Positions 20,732 through 29,214 of a DNA stretch of 64,000 nt are shown here, piece after piece. Location of the stretch: assembly GCA_032164245.1 (NCBI GenBank), contig JAVMKO010000022.1, positions 62,001-126,000 on the forward strand, given 5' to 3'. Source of the DNA: Sternotherus odoratus (lineage: Eukaryota; Chordata; Testudines; Kinosternidae). Positions within the stretch are counted from its first letter, which is position 1. Every line of letters begins with the position of its first letter. Position numbers and translations under genes: made by a program. The notes under the pieces were generated by a model. The model was not told where the DNA came from and ran no database searches. It saw nothing but the letters and a program-made list of their open reading frames with translations.

Positions 20732-20945
20732 TGATAGAGAGGGTGCGCGGGTACCTTTCGGAGTGCTGAAACAGGAGAATTCAGACCTTAAGGGAGAGAT
20801 TGAAAAACTGCAAGCACAATTACAGGCGTGCATGATTAGTAGAGAATCCAACCAGGAGAGAGAAAATACAGGGACGAAAGTAGCTCGGGTTACTGTTCTG
20901 GCCACAGGATTGAACGACCCAGTCGCTACTGATTTAGTAGCATAG
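20709..20945 (+). CDS. Small coiled-coil ORF in the pol frame, ends in UAG
   Basis: A 78-codon frame that overlaps the end of gag by 23 bases and shares the register of pro-pol. It ends in TAG at 20943-20945, and pol reopens 14 codons later at the Met 20988. It contains a short heptad-like helix (VLKQENSDLKGEIEKLQAQL). It may be the N-terminal part of Pol separated by one stop codon, either a lesion or a read-through site, or a pol leader with its own ATG. I do not recognise a domain. Confidence 0.5.
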   Translation: MDHIERDSDREGARVPFGVLKQENSDLKGEIEKLQAQLQACMISRESNQERENTGTKVARVTVLATGLNDPVATDLVA

Positions 20946-20987
20946 GACAGCCCTATCCACGACTCGGAATGCATTTTTCAAGAACCC

Positions 20988-23900
20988 ATGACAGTCGATG
21001 TCTGGGGGCGCCCCCATGTAAGCATTCGAGTCGGGGAAGGGCTAATTGATTTTTTGGTGGATACGGGGGCTGGAATCCCTATAGTGAAAGATGACTTTAA
21101 TTCTTATCCGGCTGGAGAGTCGGTGCAAATTCAGGGGATTTCTGGAACTAATCAAACGTATACTGTTAAAACCCTTCCCCTCCAGTTTGGAATGCATACC
21201 AGTCAGGAGAAATGTGCTGTGGCAGGGAGAGAAAATCTAATTGGAGCACAGACAATTAAGCGTTTGGGATTGATCTTAGATTTCCCCAATATGTGTATTA
21301 GACAGACTCTCACTGGAATGCAGGATACCGATGATGTAAATCTAATTCCTATGGGACTGGCTACACAGACGATAAAAGCAATAAAACCCAAACAACCGCC
21401 CCCAGCCCCAAAAGGTTGGGAGAGCTGGTGGAGTGAAATTGAATCTGTTTGGGCGAAAGATTCCCTAGACATGGGTGAAATGCAAACGTCTGTTACATTA
21501 GAGGGCGATACACCTCCCTTTTTAAAACAATACCCAATACCTCAGGAAGCAAAGGAATCGTTAAGGCAAGTAATTACAGAACTGGAAAAAAGAAATTTAA
21601 TCAGAAGGTGTTCAGCGCCTAACGCGGCACCGATCTGGCCAGTTAAAAAACCGGATGGGACTTGGAGATTAACTATTGACTATCGGGGGCTAAATAAAAC
21701 TGCCAAACGGGGAGCGCCCGTGGTAGCGGCGTACCCTGAATTGTTGGAAGTGGTTACCCCTGACATGAAGTGGTTTTCTGTACTTGATGTAGCAAATGGC
21801 TTTTGGAGTTTACCTTTAGAGCCTGAGTCTCAGTATAGAACAGCGTTTGTGTTCCAAGGTATGCAATACTGTTGGAATGTGTTACCAATGGGGTACTGTG
21901 ATGCACCCACAATTTTCCATACTGTAGTGAGAGATATGCTGGAAATAGAGGGATTGTTACAAACCGAGAGAATTGTTCAGTATGTAGATGACATTTTAAT
22001 TGTGAGCAAAACAGAGCAGGAACATGAAGAGTTAATGCGGCGACTGTTAGTGAGCTGTCAAGCGTTCGGCTTGAAGCTTAACCCCTCGAAGTCTCAGATT
22101 AAACAGAAAGAAGTGCAGTATTTGGGAATTCGACTCAGTACAGGGGGGAGAGCTGTCGATCGGGACAGAATAAAGTGCATTGTTAACCTGCCTATGCCAG
22201 TGGATACTAAATCTTTGCAGTCCTTTTTAGGGCTCACTAACTTTTGCAGAGAATTTATGATGGGCTACGCAGAAAAAGCAGGTCCCCTGTATGAGGTGTT
22301 AAAAAGACCACAGTGGACCTGGACAGAGGAGGCAATAAAGGCTTGGGAAAGCCTAAAACAGGGATTAATGGAGGCACCCACCTTAGCCACACCTAACAAT
22401 GAGTTCCCCTTTGTGCTGTATCCCAGTGTTAAGAATTTCTGTATTGTTAGTATGTTAACCCAGGATACGGGTGCAGGGGAAAGACCCATTGCTTATTATA
22501 GCAGGGCACTGACTAGTCCAGAAAGCAAACTGGGAGTGTGTGAACAGACTGCATATTGGACACTTCAAAAATCCCAGGCAATTGTAGGAGCACGCAAGGT
22601 GATTGTAAAAAGTCACCATGCCCTGGGAAAGTTACTTAGTCAAGAGAATCTGTCAAAAGGACATGTGAGGGTTGATAAAGCAATTCAGTGGGTTTTTTCC
22701 CTCATGTCAGAGAATGTTCAGTTAGTCACCTTGAAAGAGCCAGAAATATCAGTGTGGGGACTAATTGTTAAAGGCAAGGAACATGTTTGTGAACCACACA
22801 GGGAATCTAAAGCACACCCGGTGTTTAAGGCTGCCCCCGTTGACCAAGTGACAGGAAAACCCATTTGGTTTGTGGACGGTAGCTCGTACTATAAAGAAGG
22901 AACACGAGTCACAGGGTTCGCAGGAGTTTGTTTGAACAAGAATAAGGCAAGCGGTGAATCCTTTCAGTATAAATTGGATAAAGGAGGAACACAAGCTGCA
23001 GAGGTGTCAGCAGTCCTGGAAGTCTTGAATAGAATGAAGGGAAAGCAATCTGAACTTGTAATAGGGACTGATTCTGATTATGTGTACAAGGGGACCACTA
23101 TTTATCTCCCATGGTGGCAGAGTATGGAATTTACAGGCACCGATGGCTCAGAGATTAAACACAAAGTCCTCTGGCAACAAATAGAAAAATTGTCACAACA
23201 GTATAAAAAAATCCGAATGGTTAAAATAAAAGCCCATACCAAACAAGGACCCTTACAGGGGGGAAATAGACAAGCAGACACATTAGCTAAAGAGGCAGCC
23301 CTTACGGGTGCACTGTGGGAACCAACGCCAGTGGCAGTAACGACTAGAGCACAGGCAAAAATAAAACAGGAAAACAGTGAAAATAACCAGAAAGAAATAC
23401 AGAGCTTGCAAGAGCTTCAAGCAAAAGATGATGCAATCAACCAATGGATAGGTGAATGCCCATCACAGTGGCAGGGTGTTCCCTTAAGGAAAGAGGGAGA
23501 GCTTATTTTAGCCAAACCAGACGATGACTGGGTTATGGTAATCCCACAACAATTGAAACACCTTCTGTTAAAATGGGTACATGGATCTCTTGTAGGAGGC
23601 CACCCGAAATTAGAGGAAGCATTAGAAAAACTTAAAAAATTGGGATGGTGGCCTGGCATGAAAGAGGATTTGAATTTGCATCTTCACAGCTGTTTAACAT
23701 GTGCCAAACAGGACCCTGCTAGACGGAAAAGACGGGGAGAGTTAATGCACCAAGCGCCAAAGGGTCCCCTGCAACGGCTGCAGGTTGATTTTGTGGGACC
23801 TTTACCTACTACTCCTAGGGGACACAGATTTTTATTTGTAATTGTGGACAGTTTCAGTAAATGGGTAGAAGCCTACCCTACCAGGAGGGAGACTAGCGGA

Positions 23901-24602
23901 GTTGCTGCAAAAATATTGGTATCAGAAATCTTCCCTAAGTGGGGACTACCCCACAGCATTGATTCAGACAATGGTCCAGCATTTATTGGGCAAGTTTACC
24001 GAAATATGGGCACCTGGGCTGGTATTCCCCTGCCGCTACACATCCCATATCACCCACAAGCAGGAGGACAGGTGGAAAGGATGAATAAATCCATAAAAGT
24101 TGAACTGTCTAAAGTATGTAATGATTTAGGAACAAACTGGGATGTGGTGCTTCCATGGGTCCTAATGAGGATCCGTAGCTGGCCAAATCGCATGACAGGA
24201 TTCAGTCCATATGAAATTCTTTTTGGAAGACCTATGCCAGGTTGGGAAAATCTGTTTTACCCTCCAGACTGGGAAACAATTGTAGCGTTTGCAAGTACCA
24301 CCTGGATGAACAGTTTTAAGTACTGGCTGGGCACAGTTCAAGGGGCTGCTGCCGCACAGCAGGCTGCAGAACAGCTCAAGATGAATCAAGCTTTTGATGC
24401 ACACAGTGACATTAAACAATGGAAAATTGGAGACCTAGTAATGGTTAAAATTGAACCGGGTCCCAAGAAAAAATTTCCCAAAACAGAATGGAGTGGGCCC
24501 TGGCCCATTGTGGAAAAATTGGGACCATCCCTATACCTGGTGTACATAGATGAACAGCCACACTGGAAGCATGCTATGCAATTAAAGAAATATATGGGTT
24601 GA
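20988..24602 (+). CDS. pol: Pro-Pol polyprotein of the tRNA-Trp provirus, intact frame
   Basis: 1,204 codons without interruption. Protease: DFLVDTGAGIPIV, catalytic Asp at residue 25. RT: residues about 180-430 with LDVANGFWSLPL, an LPMGY box and YVDD at residues 332-335. RNase H: WFVDGSS (Asp near 630), GTDSDYV, and HTKQGP...NRQADTLAKEAA near 770. Integrase: zinc-binding H..H/C..C at about 865-906, then catalytic VDFVGP (Asp near 934), DSDNGPAF (Asp 994) and GGQVERMN (Glu 1030), with 35 residues between the last two as in the D,D35E family. A GPF/Y-type C-terminal module follows (WSGPWPIVEKLGPSLYLV). All catalytic residues I can see are present. Affinity looks gamma/epsilon-like, but a tree is needed. 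Confidence 0.93.
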   Translation: MTVDVWGRPHVSIRVGEGLIDFLVDTGAGIPIVKDDFNSYPAGESVQIQGISGTNQTYTVKTLPLQFGMHTSQEKCAVAGRENLIGAQTIKRLGLILDFPNMCIRQTLTGMQDTDDVNLIPMGLATQTIKAIKPKQPPPAPKGWESWWSEIESVWAKDSLDMGEMQTSVTLEGDTPPFLKQYPIPQEAKESLRQVITELEKRNLIRRCSAPNAAPIWPVKKPDGTWRLTIDYRGLNKTAKRGAPVVAAYPELLEVVTPDMKWFSVLDVANGFWSLPLEPESQYRTAFVFQGMQYCWNVLPMGYCDAPTIFHTVVRDMLEIEGLLQTERIVQYVDDILIVSKTEQEHEELMRRLLVSCQAFGLKLNPSKSQIKQKEVQYLGIRLSTGGRAVDRDRIKCIVNLPMPVDTKSLQSFLGLTNFCREFMMGYAEKAGPLYEVLKRPQWTWTEEAIKAWESLKQGLMEAPTLATPNNEFPFVLYPSVKNFCIVSMLTQDTGAGERPIAYYSRALTSPESKLGVCEQTAYWTLQKSQAIVGARKVIVKSHHALGKLLSQENLSKGHVRVDKAIQWVFSLMSENVQLVTLKEPEISVWGLIVKGKEHVCEPHRESKAHPVFKAAPVDQVTGKPIWFVDGSSYYKEGTRVTGFAGVCLNKNKASGESFQYKLDKGGTQAAEVSAVLEVLNRMKGKQSELVIGTDSDYVYKGTTIYLPWWQSMEFTGTDGSEIKHKVLWQQIEKLSQQYKKIRMVKIKAHTKQGPLQGGNRQADTLAKEAALTGALWEPTPVAVTTRAQAKIKQENSENNQKEIQSLQELQAKDDAINQWIGECPSQWQGVPLRKEGELILAKPDDDWVMVIPQQLKHLLLKWVHGSLVGGHPKLEEALEKLKKLGWWPGMKEDLNLHLHSCLTCAKQDPARRKRRGELMHQAPKGPLQRLQVDFVGPLPTTPRGHRFLFVIVDSFSKWVEAYPTRRETSGVAAKILVSEIFPKWGLPHSIDSDNGPAFIGQVYRNMGTWAGIPLPLHIPYHPQAGGQVERMNKSIKVELSKVCNDLGTNWDVVLPWVLMRIRSWPNRMTGFSPYEILFGRPMPGWENLFYPPDWETIVAFASTTWMNSFKYWLGTVQGAAAAQQAAEQLKMNQAFDAHSDIKQWKIGDLVMVKIEPGPKKKFPKTEWSGPWPIVEKLGPSLYLVYIDEQPHWKHAMQLKKYMG

Positions 24603-24671
24603 ACATGTTTGTTACGTGTCTGTGCTTATTTTACAGAAAATTTACAGGATAAACCAAGGGTGGTAAGTACC

Positions 24672-25082
24672 ATGGAGACCTTCCAACTATGTAATGGAAG
24701 TTTTATGAGCTTAGATCTCAGAGCTCCATCTGCACCCCGATTCTTGTTAAATCTTGCTTGGGGACAATTAACACGCTTTGAATTAACTAAACCCTACCCT
24801 GATCAACAATTAAGAGCAAAGGGTCAGTTTACTTGGGGCATTGGTAATGTACTTACCATTTGGTGGAATGATGTACAAACTTCAGTATGGACACTGGAAC
24901 AACATGAGAAAGAGCCGCTGTGGATGATAGGGCCCGAAGTATTATGGGTTGATAATACACCAACCGTCCCTTTGGAAGCAAGGTTTTTCTTCATAACTCC
25001 AATAACTGACGAGGCGATACTGACTATATTGAATAATGATTACCCTCAGGAAGAGCCAATAAAAAAGAAACACAAACCATAA
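24672..25082 (+). CDS. Unrecognised 136-codon ORF between pol and env
   Basis: The frame opens at 24609, seven bases after the pol stop, but the Met at 24672 (METFQLCNG) has the better context (ACCATGG) and follows candidate splice acceptors at 24636 and 24647. The product is rich in Trp and Pro, has no transmembrane helix or signal peptide, and ends in a basic tail (KKKHKP). I cannot match it to dUTPase, Env, or a known retroviral accessory protein. Position and probable splicing suggest an accessory gene or an extra leader region of Env. It is free of stops in an otherwise partly decayed provirus. Confidence 0.6.
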   Translation: METFQLCNGSFMSLDLRAPSAPRFLLNLAWGQLTRFELTKPYPDQQLRAKGQFTWGIGNVLTIWWNDVQTSVWTLEQHEKEPLWMIGPEVLWVDNTPTVPLEARFFFITPITDEAILTILNNDYPQEEPIKKKHKP

Positions 25083-25134
25083 ATGGAGTGTGTTTATGTG
25101 AAACATTCTGATTCTGAGTATAAGCTGCTACCTC

Positions 25135-25156
25135 TAAAAAAAAAAAAAAAAAAAAA
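25135..25156 (+). repeat. Internal oligo(A) tract of 22 bases
   Basis: A run of 22 A after TACCTCT, between the small ORF and the env-position gene. It is not near a 3' end of any element I can see. Confidence 0.9.
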
Positions 25157-25226
25157 GTTATAAAGTTATCACTTATTCTGTGCCCATAAAAGAGAAGCGA
25201 GTGTGATTTGTGTTTCACAGGTTAAG

Positions 25227-26036
25227 ATGCCACCATGGATCTGGACCTTGGCAGGTGTGCTGATGATAGCCCAAGATGCAAAGGGACTAACAGATGTCAC
25301 TAAACTCAACCTTACGCATTCGGTGACCAGGAGCTTTTGGGTCGAAACAGCAGATACTCCAAACAAATGGGAGACAACTAGTCAGCAGCATCCTACCGGC
25401 ATTGTGTTGAAGTTGGTGTGTGAAAGTAAAGGACAGCAACAAACAGGAAACATACTTAGAGTTTCGCCCTTCCCAATTCAGATGGCATGGAAAGTTAAGA
25501 ATGATAGCCTGGATCTAAAGTTCGAGGACACATCCACACGATTAGGAAAAGAACTGATTTTAAGTAAAGAGACACAGGGGGGTTATGCATGTTGTTGGAA
25601 AGTTGATGATGTTGTGAATTGTAAACCCATGGATATTTTGGCTCTCCCTCCTCCAGGTTTAAACAACACGGTTCCCGGTATTACACCAATACACCCTGAA
25701 CAGAACAGAAATAAGGAAAGGAAACGAGCAACTCCACAAATGGAGCGTGCTCTAGTGGCACCAAAGCAGATTATGGAGGATTACATCATAGGAATAGTGG
25801 GGGAAGATCTCACTATAGCATGCATAATACAACCACACCTGCTCCAAACCAGCACGGTCTACCTGGACTGGTTTCGAGCAATAAACCCTGTAATCAGTTA
25901 TATTGACGGACAGGTAAAAACATATGGGGATTGGTTGAATAGAGTGGAATTTACAGATGTGCAAAATAAGTGGAGTGCATCAATTCATGTCCATAAGATA
26001 CAACTAAGGGATGCAGGAACATATACAGGAACTTGA
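25227..26036 (+). pseudogene. env: Env-position gene, first part: signal peptide and two Ig-like domains
   Basis: The start is taken as the Met at 25227, seven bases after an acceptor (TTTCACAG). Residues 1-20 form a signal peptide (hydrophobic core WTLAGVLMIA). Residues about 55-130 fit an Ig fold: Cys65 in VLKLVCESK, Trp88 in IQMAWKV, ELILSKE, then GGYAC with Cys122. A linker has KERKR (163-167), a possible furin site. Residues about 185-269 fit a V-set domain: EDLTIAC (Cys199), LDWF (Trp215), NRVEF, then SIHVHKIQLRDAGTY (254-266). Where the second Cys is expected (268) there is Gly, and a TGA follows at 26034. Potential N-glycosylation sites are N28, N92 and N146. No usual retroviral SU pattern is seen. 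Confidence 0.65.
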
Positions 26037-26161
26037 ATTATCTCCCCAAGGACCAGTGTTTACCATGTGCAGGTTTGTCACAATGCCTGTCCTACCACAT
26101 TCCCAACACCATCTCTTTCCTTTCCTCCATACACTGCTACTGAGGTGTTAGCAGTTTACTA

Positions 26162-27328
26162 ATGGACCAACATGCAATCACTATTGACAATATGCATGTA
26201 ATTGCACAAGGGTTTCAACACTTAAATGCCACTATTTTGTCTCTCATTAACAGCATACAAAACAATGACGTTTCATTGGCAGTAGCCTGCACCGCCTATG
26301 GAAGCAGAGTAATAGAGATGGTACAGCAAAGTTTATTGCAACTGCAGCTCCAAAATTGGCCACGTATCTTAAATCGTGCCACCATCATGAGCCAATTACA
26401 ACAACAAGGCATAGACCATATAATGCCTATCTTTCTACAATTTGCAAAATTTGACAGCATCCCAAAAAGAAACCAAGGGGAACGCAAATGCATACATCTC
26501 ATGATGGCAGTACCCAGATGGGTACAGGAGCCAGTCAAAGTATACTATGCTAATAGTGTGGGGACTCTGGTAAATAGCACTTATGTGCAACATTACCCCA
26601 CAGTGCGTCTAGTGATGGAAACTGGCTCCGAAATCAATCAGGCATGTTGTACTAAATTTAATGGATGGTGGTTGTGTGAGTGTTATGCCCGAATTGATAT
26701 TAATACCACCAAAAAGGGCTGGGCACGACTGGTACAAAAAGAATTGGTTAAGGAGGTGGTACGTGTTCAGGATATGGCCTGTGCCATAGGATATTCTAAT
26801 TTCTCTATTGATGGTGATATCTGCCCTGCAAGTGAGGCAGGATTTTGTGTACCAGTCACTGGCACTATCCAAATAGGAGCCCATGCCTTTTGGCCAACAA
26901 AGAAGGGTAAGGTGGTCACTGAAACGGTCATCATTCATGAACATCTGCAAAATTTACTAGTTGATCTGTTTCCACCTGTAAAGTTTCTACAGTTAGATAT
27001 ACACGACTTAGTGACCCGGACAGAGGAGTCCCTAATACCAATAGCCCACTTAATACAACAGCAAATGCATGAAGTCGATGAAGTTCAACATGCAGTGGAA
27101 ACACCCTGGTGGGCCATCCCTGAGGATATAACTTTACATCCAGTAGTTCGCACCCTAAGTATAATCCTCATGGGAATTCAGGCCCTAACTGTAGTAGCTT
27201 TGATGGGAATGTGTTGCTATATGATCCATCAAACAAAACGCGCCAAGTTACAAGGTCAAGTAGACAAGGTAATGGAAATGGCAATCAACACTGCGGTTGT
27301 ACACCCAAATAATCATGTCCCAGAGTAA
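26162..27328 (+). CDS. env: Env-position gene, second part: membrane-anchored glycoprotein-like
   Basis: A 388-codon frame, in a different register from the Ig-like part and separated from it by about 125 bases with stops. The N-terminal 110 residues are helical and Gln-rich (LQLQLQNW). The middle is Cys-rich with INQACCTKFNGWWLCECY and further Cys pairs. Residues about 330-353 form a hydrophobic anchor (LSIILMGIQALTVVALMG), followed by a 35-residue basic cytoplasmic tail. Potential N-glycosylation sites include NAT, NST and NFS. I see no gammaretroviral immunosuppressive region or CX6CC. The layout is that of a TM subunit of an unassigned Env type. Confidence 0.6.
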   Translation: MDQHAITIDNMHVIAQGFQHLNATILSLINSIQNNDVSLAVACTAYGSRVIEMVQQSLLQLQLQNWPRILNRATIMSQLQQQGIDHIMPIFLQFAKFDSIPKRNQGERKCIHLMMAVPRWVQEPVKVYYANSVGTLVNSTYVQHYPTVRLVMETGSEINQACCTKFNGWWLCECYARIDINTTKKGWARLVQKELVKEVVRVQDMACAIGYSNFSIDGDICPASEAGFCVPVTGTIQIGAHAFWPTKKGKVVTETVIIHEHLQNLLVDLFPPVKFLQLDIHDLVTRTEESLIPIAHLIQQQMHEVDEVQHAVETPWWAIPEDITLHPVVRTLSIILMGIQALTVVALMGMCCYMIHQTKRAKLQGQVDKVMEMAINTAVVHPNNHVPE

Positions 27329-27837
27329 GTAAAGGCACAGATATATTTCCATTTATAACATATATTCACAGGTATATATATACGTACACCCATATAATCA
27401 TTTCATAAAGTAAGAAGTTAAAGCACCAATTTTAAAAATATAATCGTTTCATCCATATAAACATATACACATATACTCTCATTTATCAATAGATAAGTCA
27501 TATATCTGGTTATAGATTTTTATATCCTGGGCATAGTTTGTATGTCCCCACGAAGCCCTTAATACAATGTCAGATTGACTACTGAACCCCACATAATTTG
27601 TGGTCCAGGGCCTAACATTCCCAGGCCCACCATATGGGATTCGAAAAATAATTGGATAATGAAAGCTGTCTGTCTGTCGTACGAGGGAATGTGCAGACTA
27701 ATCAGACGGCAGGGGCATGAGTGTATGGATGGTAAAATAAGGTAACCACCTCACAGTGTTTAGCCCACTGGGTTATCTTTCGTCCATGCATTATGCTTTT
27801 CCGGGACGATGGGTAAACGTCCTCCCCTTAAAAAGAC

Positions 27838-27851
27838 AAAAAGTGGGGGAA
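27838..27851 (+). other. Polypurine tract of the tRNA-Trp provirus
   Basis: AAAAAGTGGGGGAA immediately precedes the 3' LTR (TGTAGTAAG). The 510 bases between the env stop and this tract are AT-rich and hold no frame I can support. Confidence 0.8.
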
Positions 27852-28658
27852 TGTAGTAAGTAAAGGCAATGTAAGTAAAGGCTAAAGGCCTACTTGAGGG
27901 CCCAGTCTGAGGCCTGAATTAAAGTATAGCCAAACCTTTGCTAATATGAAGCAGAGTACAGCTGTGAGCAAAAAGGCTGGTTCAGCATATAGAACTTGTC
28001 CGGAACAGGGCTGATAATGCAAGAATTCATACTCATTATAAGTTTCAGTATAAACACTGTACCAAGGTACATTATAAACCAAGAACATTCCTCAGATAAC
28101 AAGGAACAGGCTGACCCATCCCAATGACAGGGTAAAATGATGGATAGAGTTGTTTTGATCAAACCAACAGGTACAAGGTGTGAGGCGGCACCTAACTACG
28201 TAAAGGGGCTGCACCGTACTACGTAAGAGGGTTGTACCTTGCTACGTGGAAGGGTTGCACCTCAATACGTCAGGAGTGAGGTGTAACTTGTTCTGTATCT
28301 CTATATAAGCATGTGTCACTGGAATATTTGGGTCCAGCTCGAAAAGGGGAACGGCTCACCTGCCATTGAGCTGAGTCCATTGCCGAGCGACGCCCTCTAG
28401 CTGTATGTCCGGTGGACTCAGAAATCCGCTGGAAACAGAAAGGGTGTCAGGGTCGCAATAAACCCTGGCCGAGGTGCCTTTGTACCTTACTAAGACTCTG
28501 TGGTTATTGGGGGTTCTCATCGGGTCTGCTGCGTCAGCTATCTGCGCAGAGCTGGGGCAGAACCAGAGGGAACACATGCACGCAGCCGAGTGATATCAAC
28601 AGGAGAAAACAGAAGCACCACAGCGGTAGCCTCTGGACAGCAACACCACACTACAACA
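27852..28658 (+). repeat. 3' LTR of the tRNA-Trp provirus
   Basis: TGTAGTAAG to CTACAACA, 807 bp. It keeps the four 23-bp-spaced ACGT cores, the TATA box and the AATAAA signal (near 28459). Its U5 end (GGTAGCCTCTGGACAGC, then CACTACAACA) matches the solo LTR at 36.6 kb rather than the 5' LTR. The flanking bases CCACC do not repeat the left flank CCCAG. Confidence 0.9.
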
Positions 28659-29141
28659 CCACCCACCCTCCAAAGGTTTCACTACAGGTCAACAGACCTG
28701 ACCCAGGTGATGCTCATTGTAAAAACTTTTCCTCTGATGGTCAAGAAAATGGGACCAGTGGTCCCCAGGCCAGATGGTATAAGTAAAATCCCACCCCAGC
28801 ACCAAATCTGTGATGTCCCCAGGAAAGGAGCCAATTCCTTCCACTGATCTTTCCTTTCACATCTTAACTGGGGACCATAAAGACTAATAGAGGGGAAACC
28901 AGTGTCACAGAGCACGAAGTCCAGCAGTAATGCCCTCCCTAGTCAGAGCTCCACCCACTTTTGGTACTTGCATGGTAAATGTGAAGAGTAAGGGGGGGAT
29001 GCAAGTACCCACTGGCACCAGGGAAAGTTGGTGCCTGAGCTCCTGCTAGGGAGCTTAAAAACAGGCACTTGGCCTCAGGTAAAAGTGCCACAATGCTTCC
29101 AGAGAACCATCCCATCATACACAAAGATGGATGAAAGGGTT
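28659..29141. other. Unassigned DNA
   Basis: I see no gene, frame or recognisable repeat in this stretch to the right of the provirus. Confidence 0.5.
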
Positions 29142-29214
29142 TGCCAAAGCCCGGGATTAAACCAGGGACCTTTAGATCTTCAGTCTAATGCTCTCCCAAT
29201 TGAGCTACTTTGGC
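29142..29214 (-). pseudogene. tRNA-Phe (GAA) pseudogene
   Basis: On the minus strand, the anticodon arm TTAGACTGAAGATCTAA, the variable region AGGTC and the D arm AGCTCAATTGGGAGAGC follow vertebrate tRNA-Phe. The T loop has TTTAATC instead of TTCGATC, losing the invariant C56, and the D arm has lost a G at position 15. These look like CpG decay. The acceptor stem (GCCAAAG/CTTTGGC) still pairs fully because both strands changed. No CCA is expected or seen. I call it a pseudogene, but a weakly functional copy is possible. Confidence 0.75.

Larger units (their letters stand above)
18272..28658 (+). mobile_element. Endogenous retrovirus with tRNA-Trp primer site and Ig-like env region
   Basis: Provirus of 10.4 kb: LTR, primer site, splice donor, gag, a small pol-frame ORF, pro-pol, an unrecognised 157-codon frame, an env-position gene in two frames, polypurine tract, LTR. 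Pol is intact over 1,204 codons, so the copy is young, but gag and env are broken. The flanks do not match: CCCAG in the 46-bp minisatellite on the left, CCACC in unrelated DNA on the right. The two LTRs also differ in their U5 ends. This suggests a recombinant or rearranged provirus. Confidence 0.9.
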
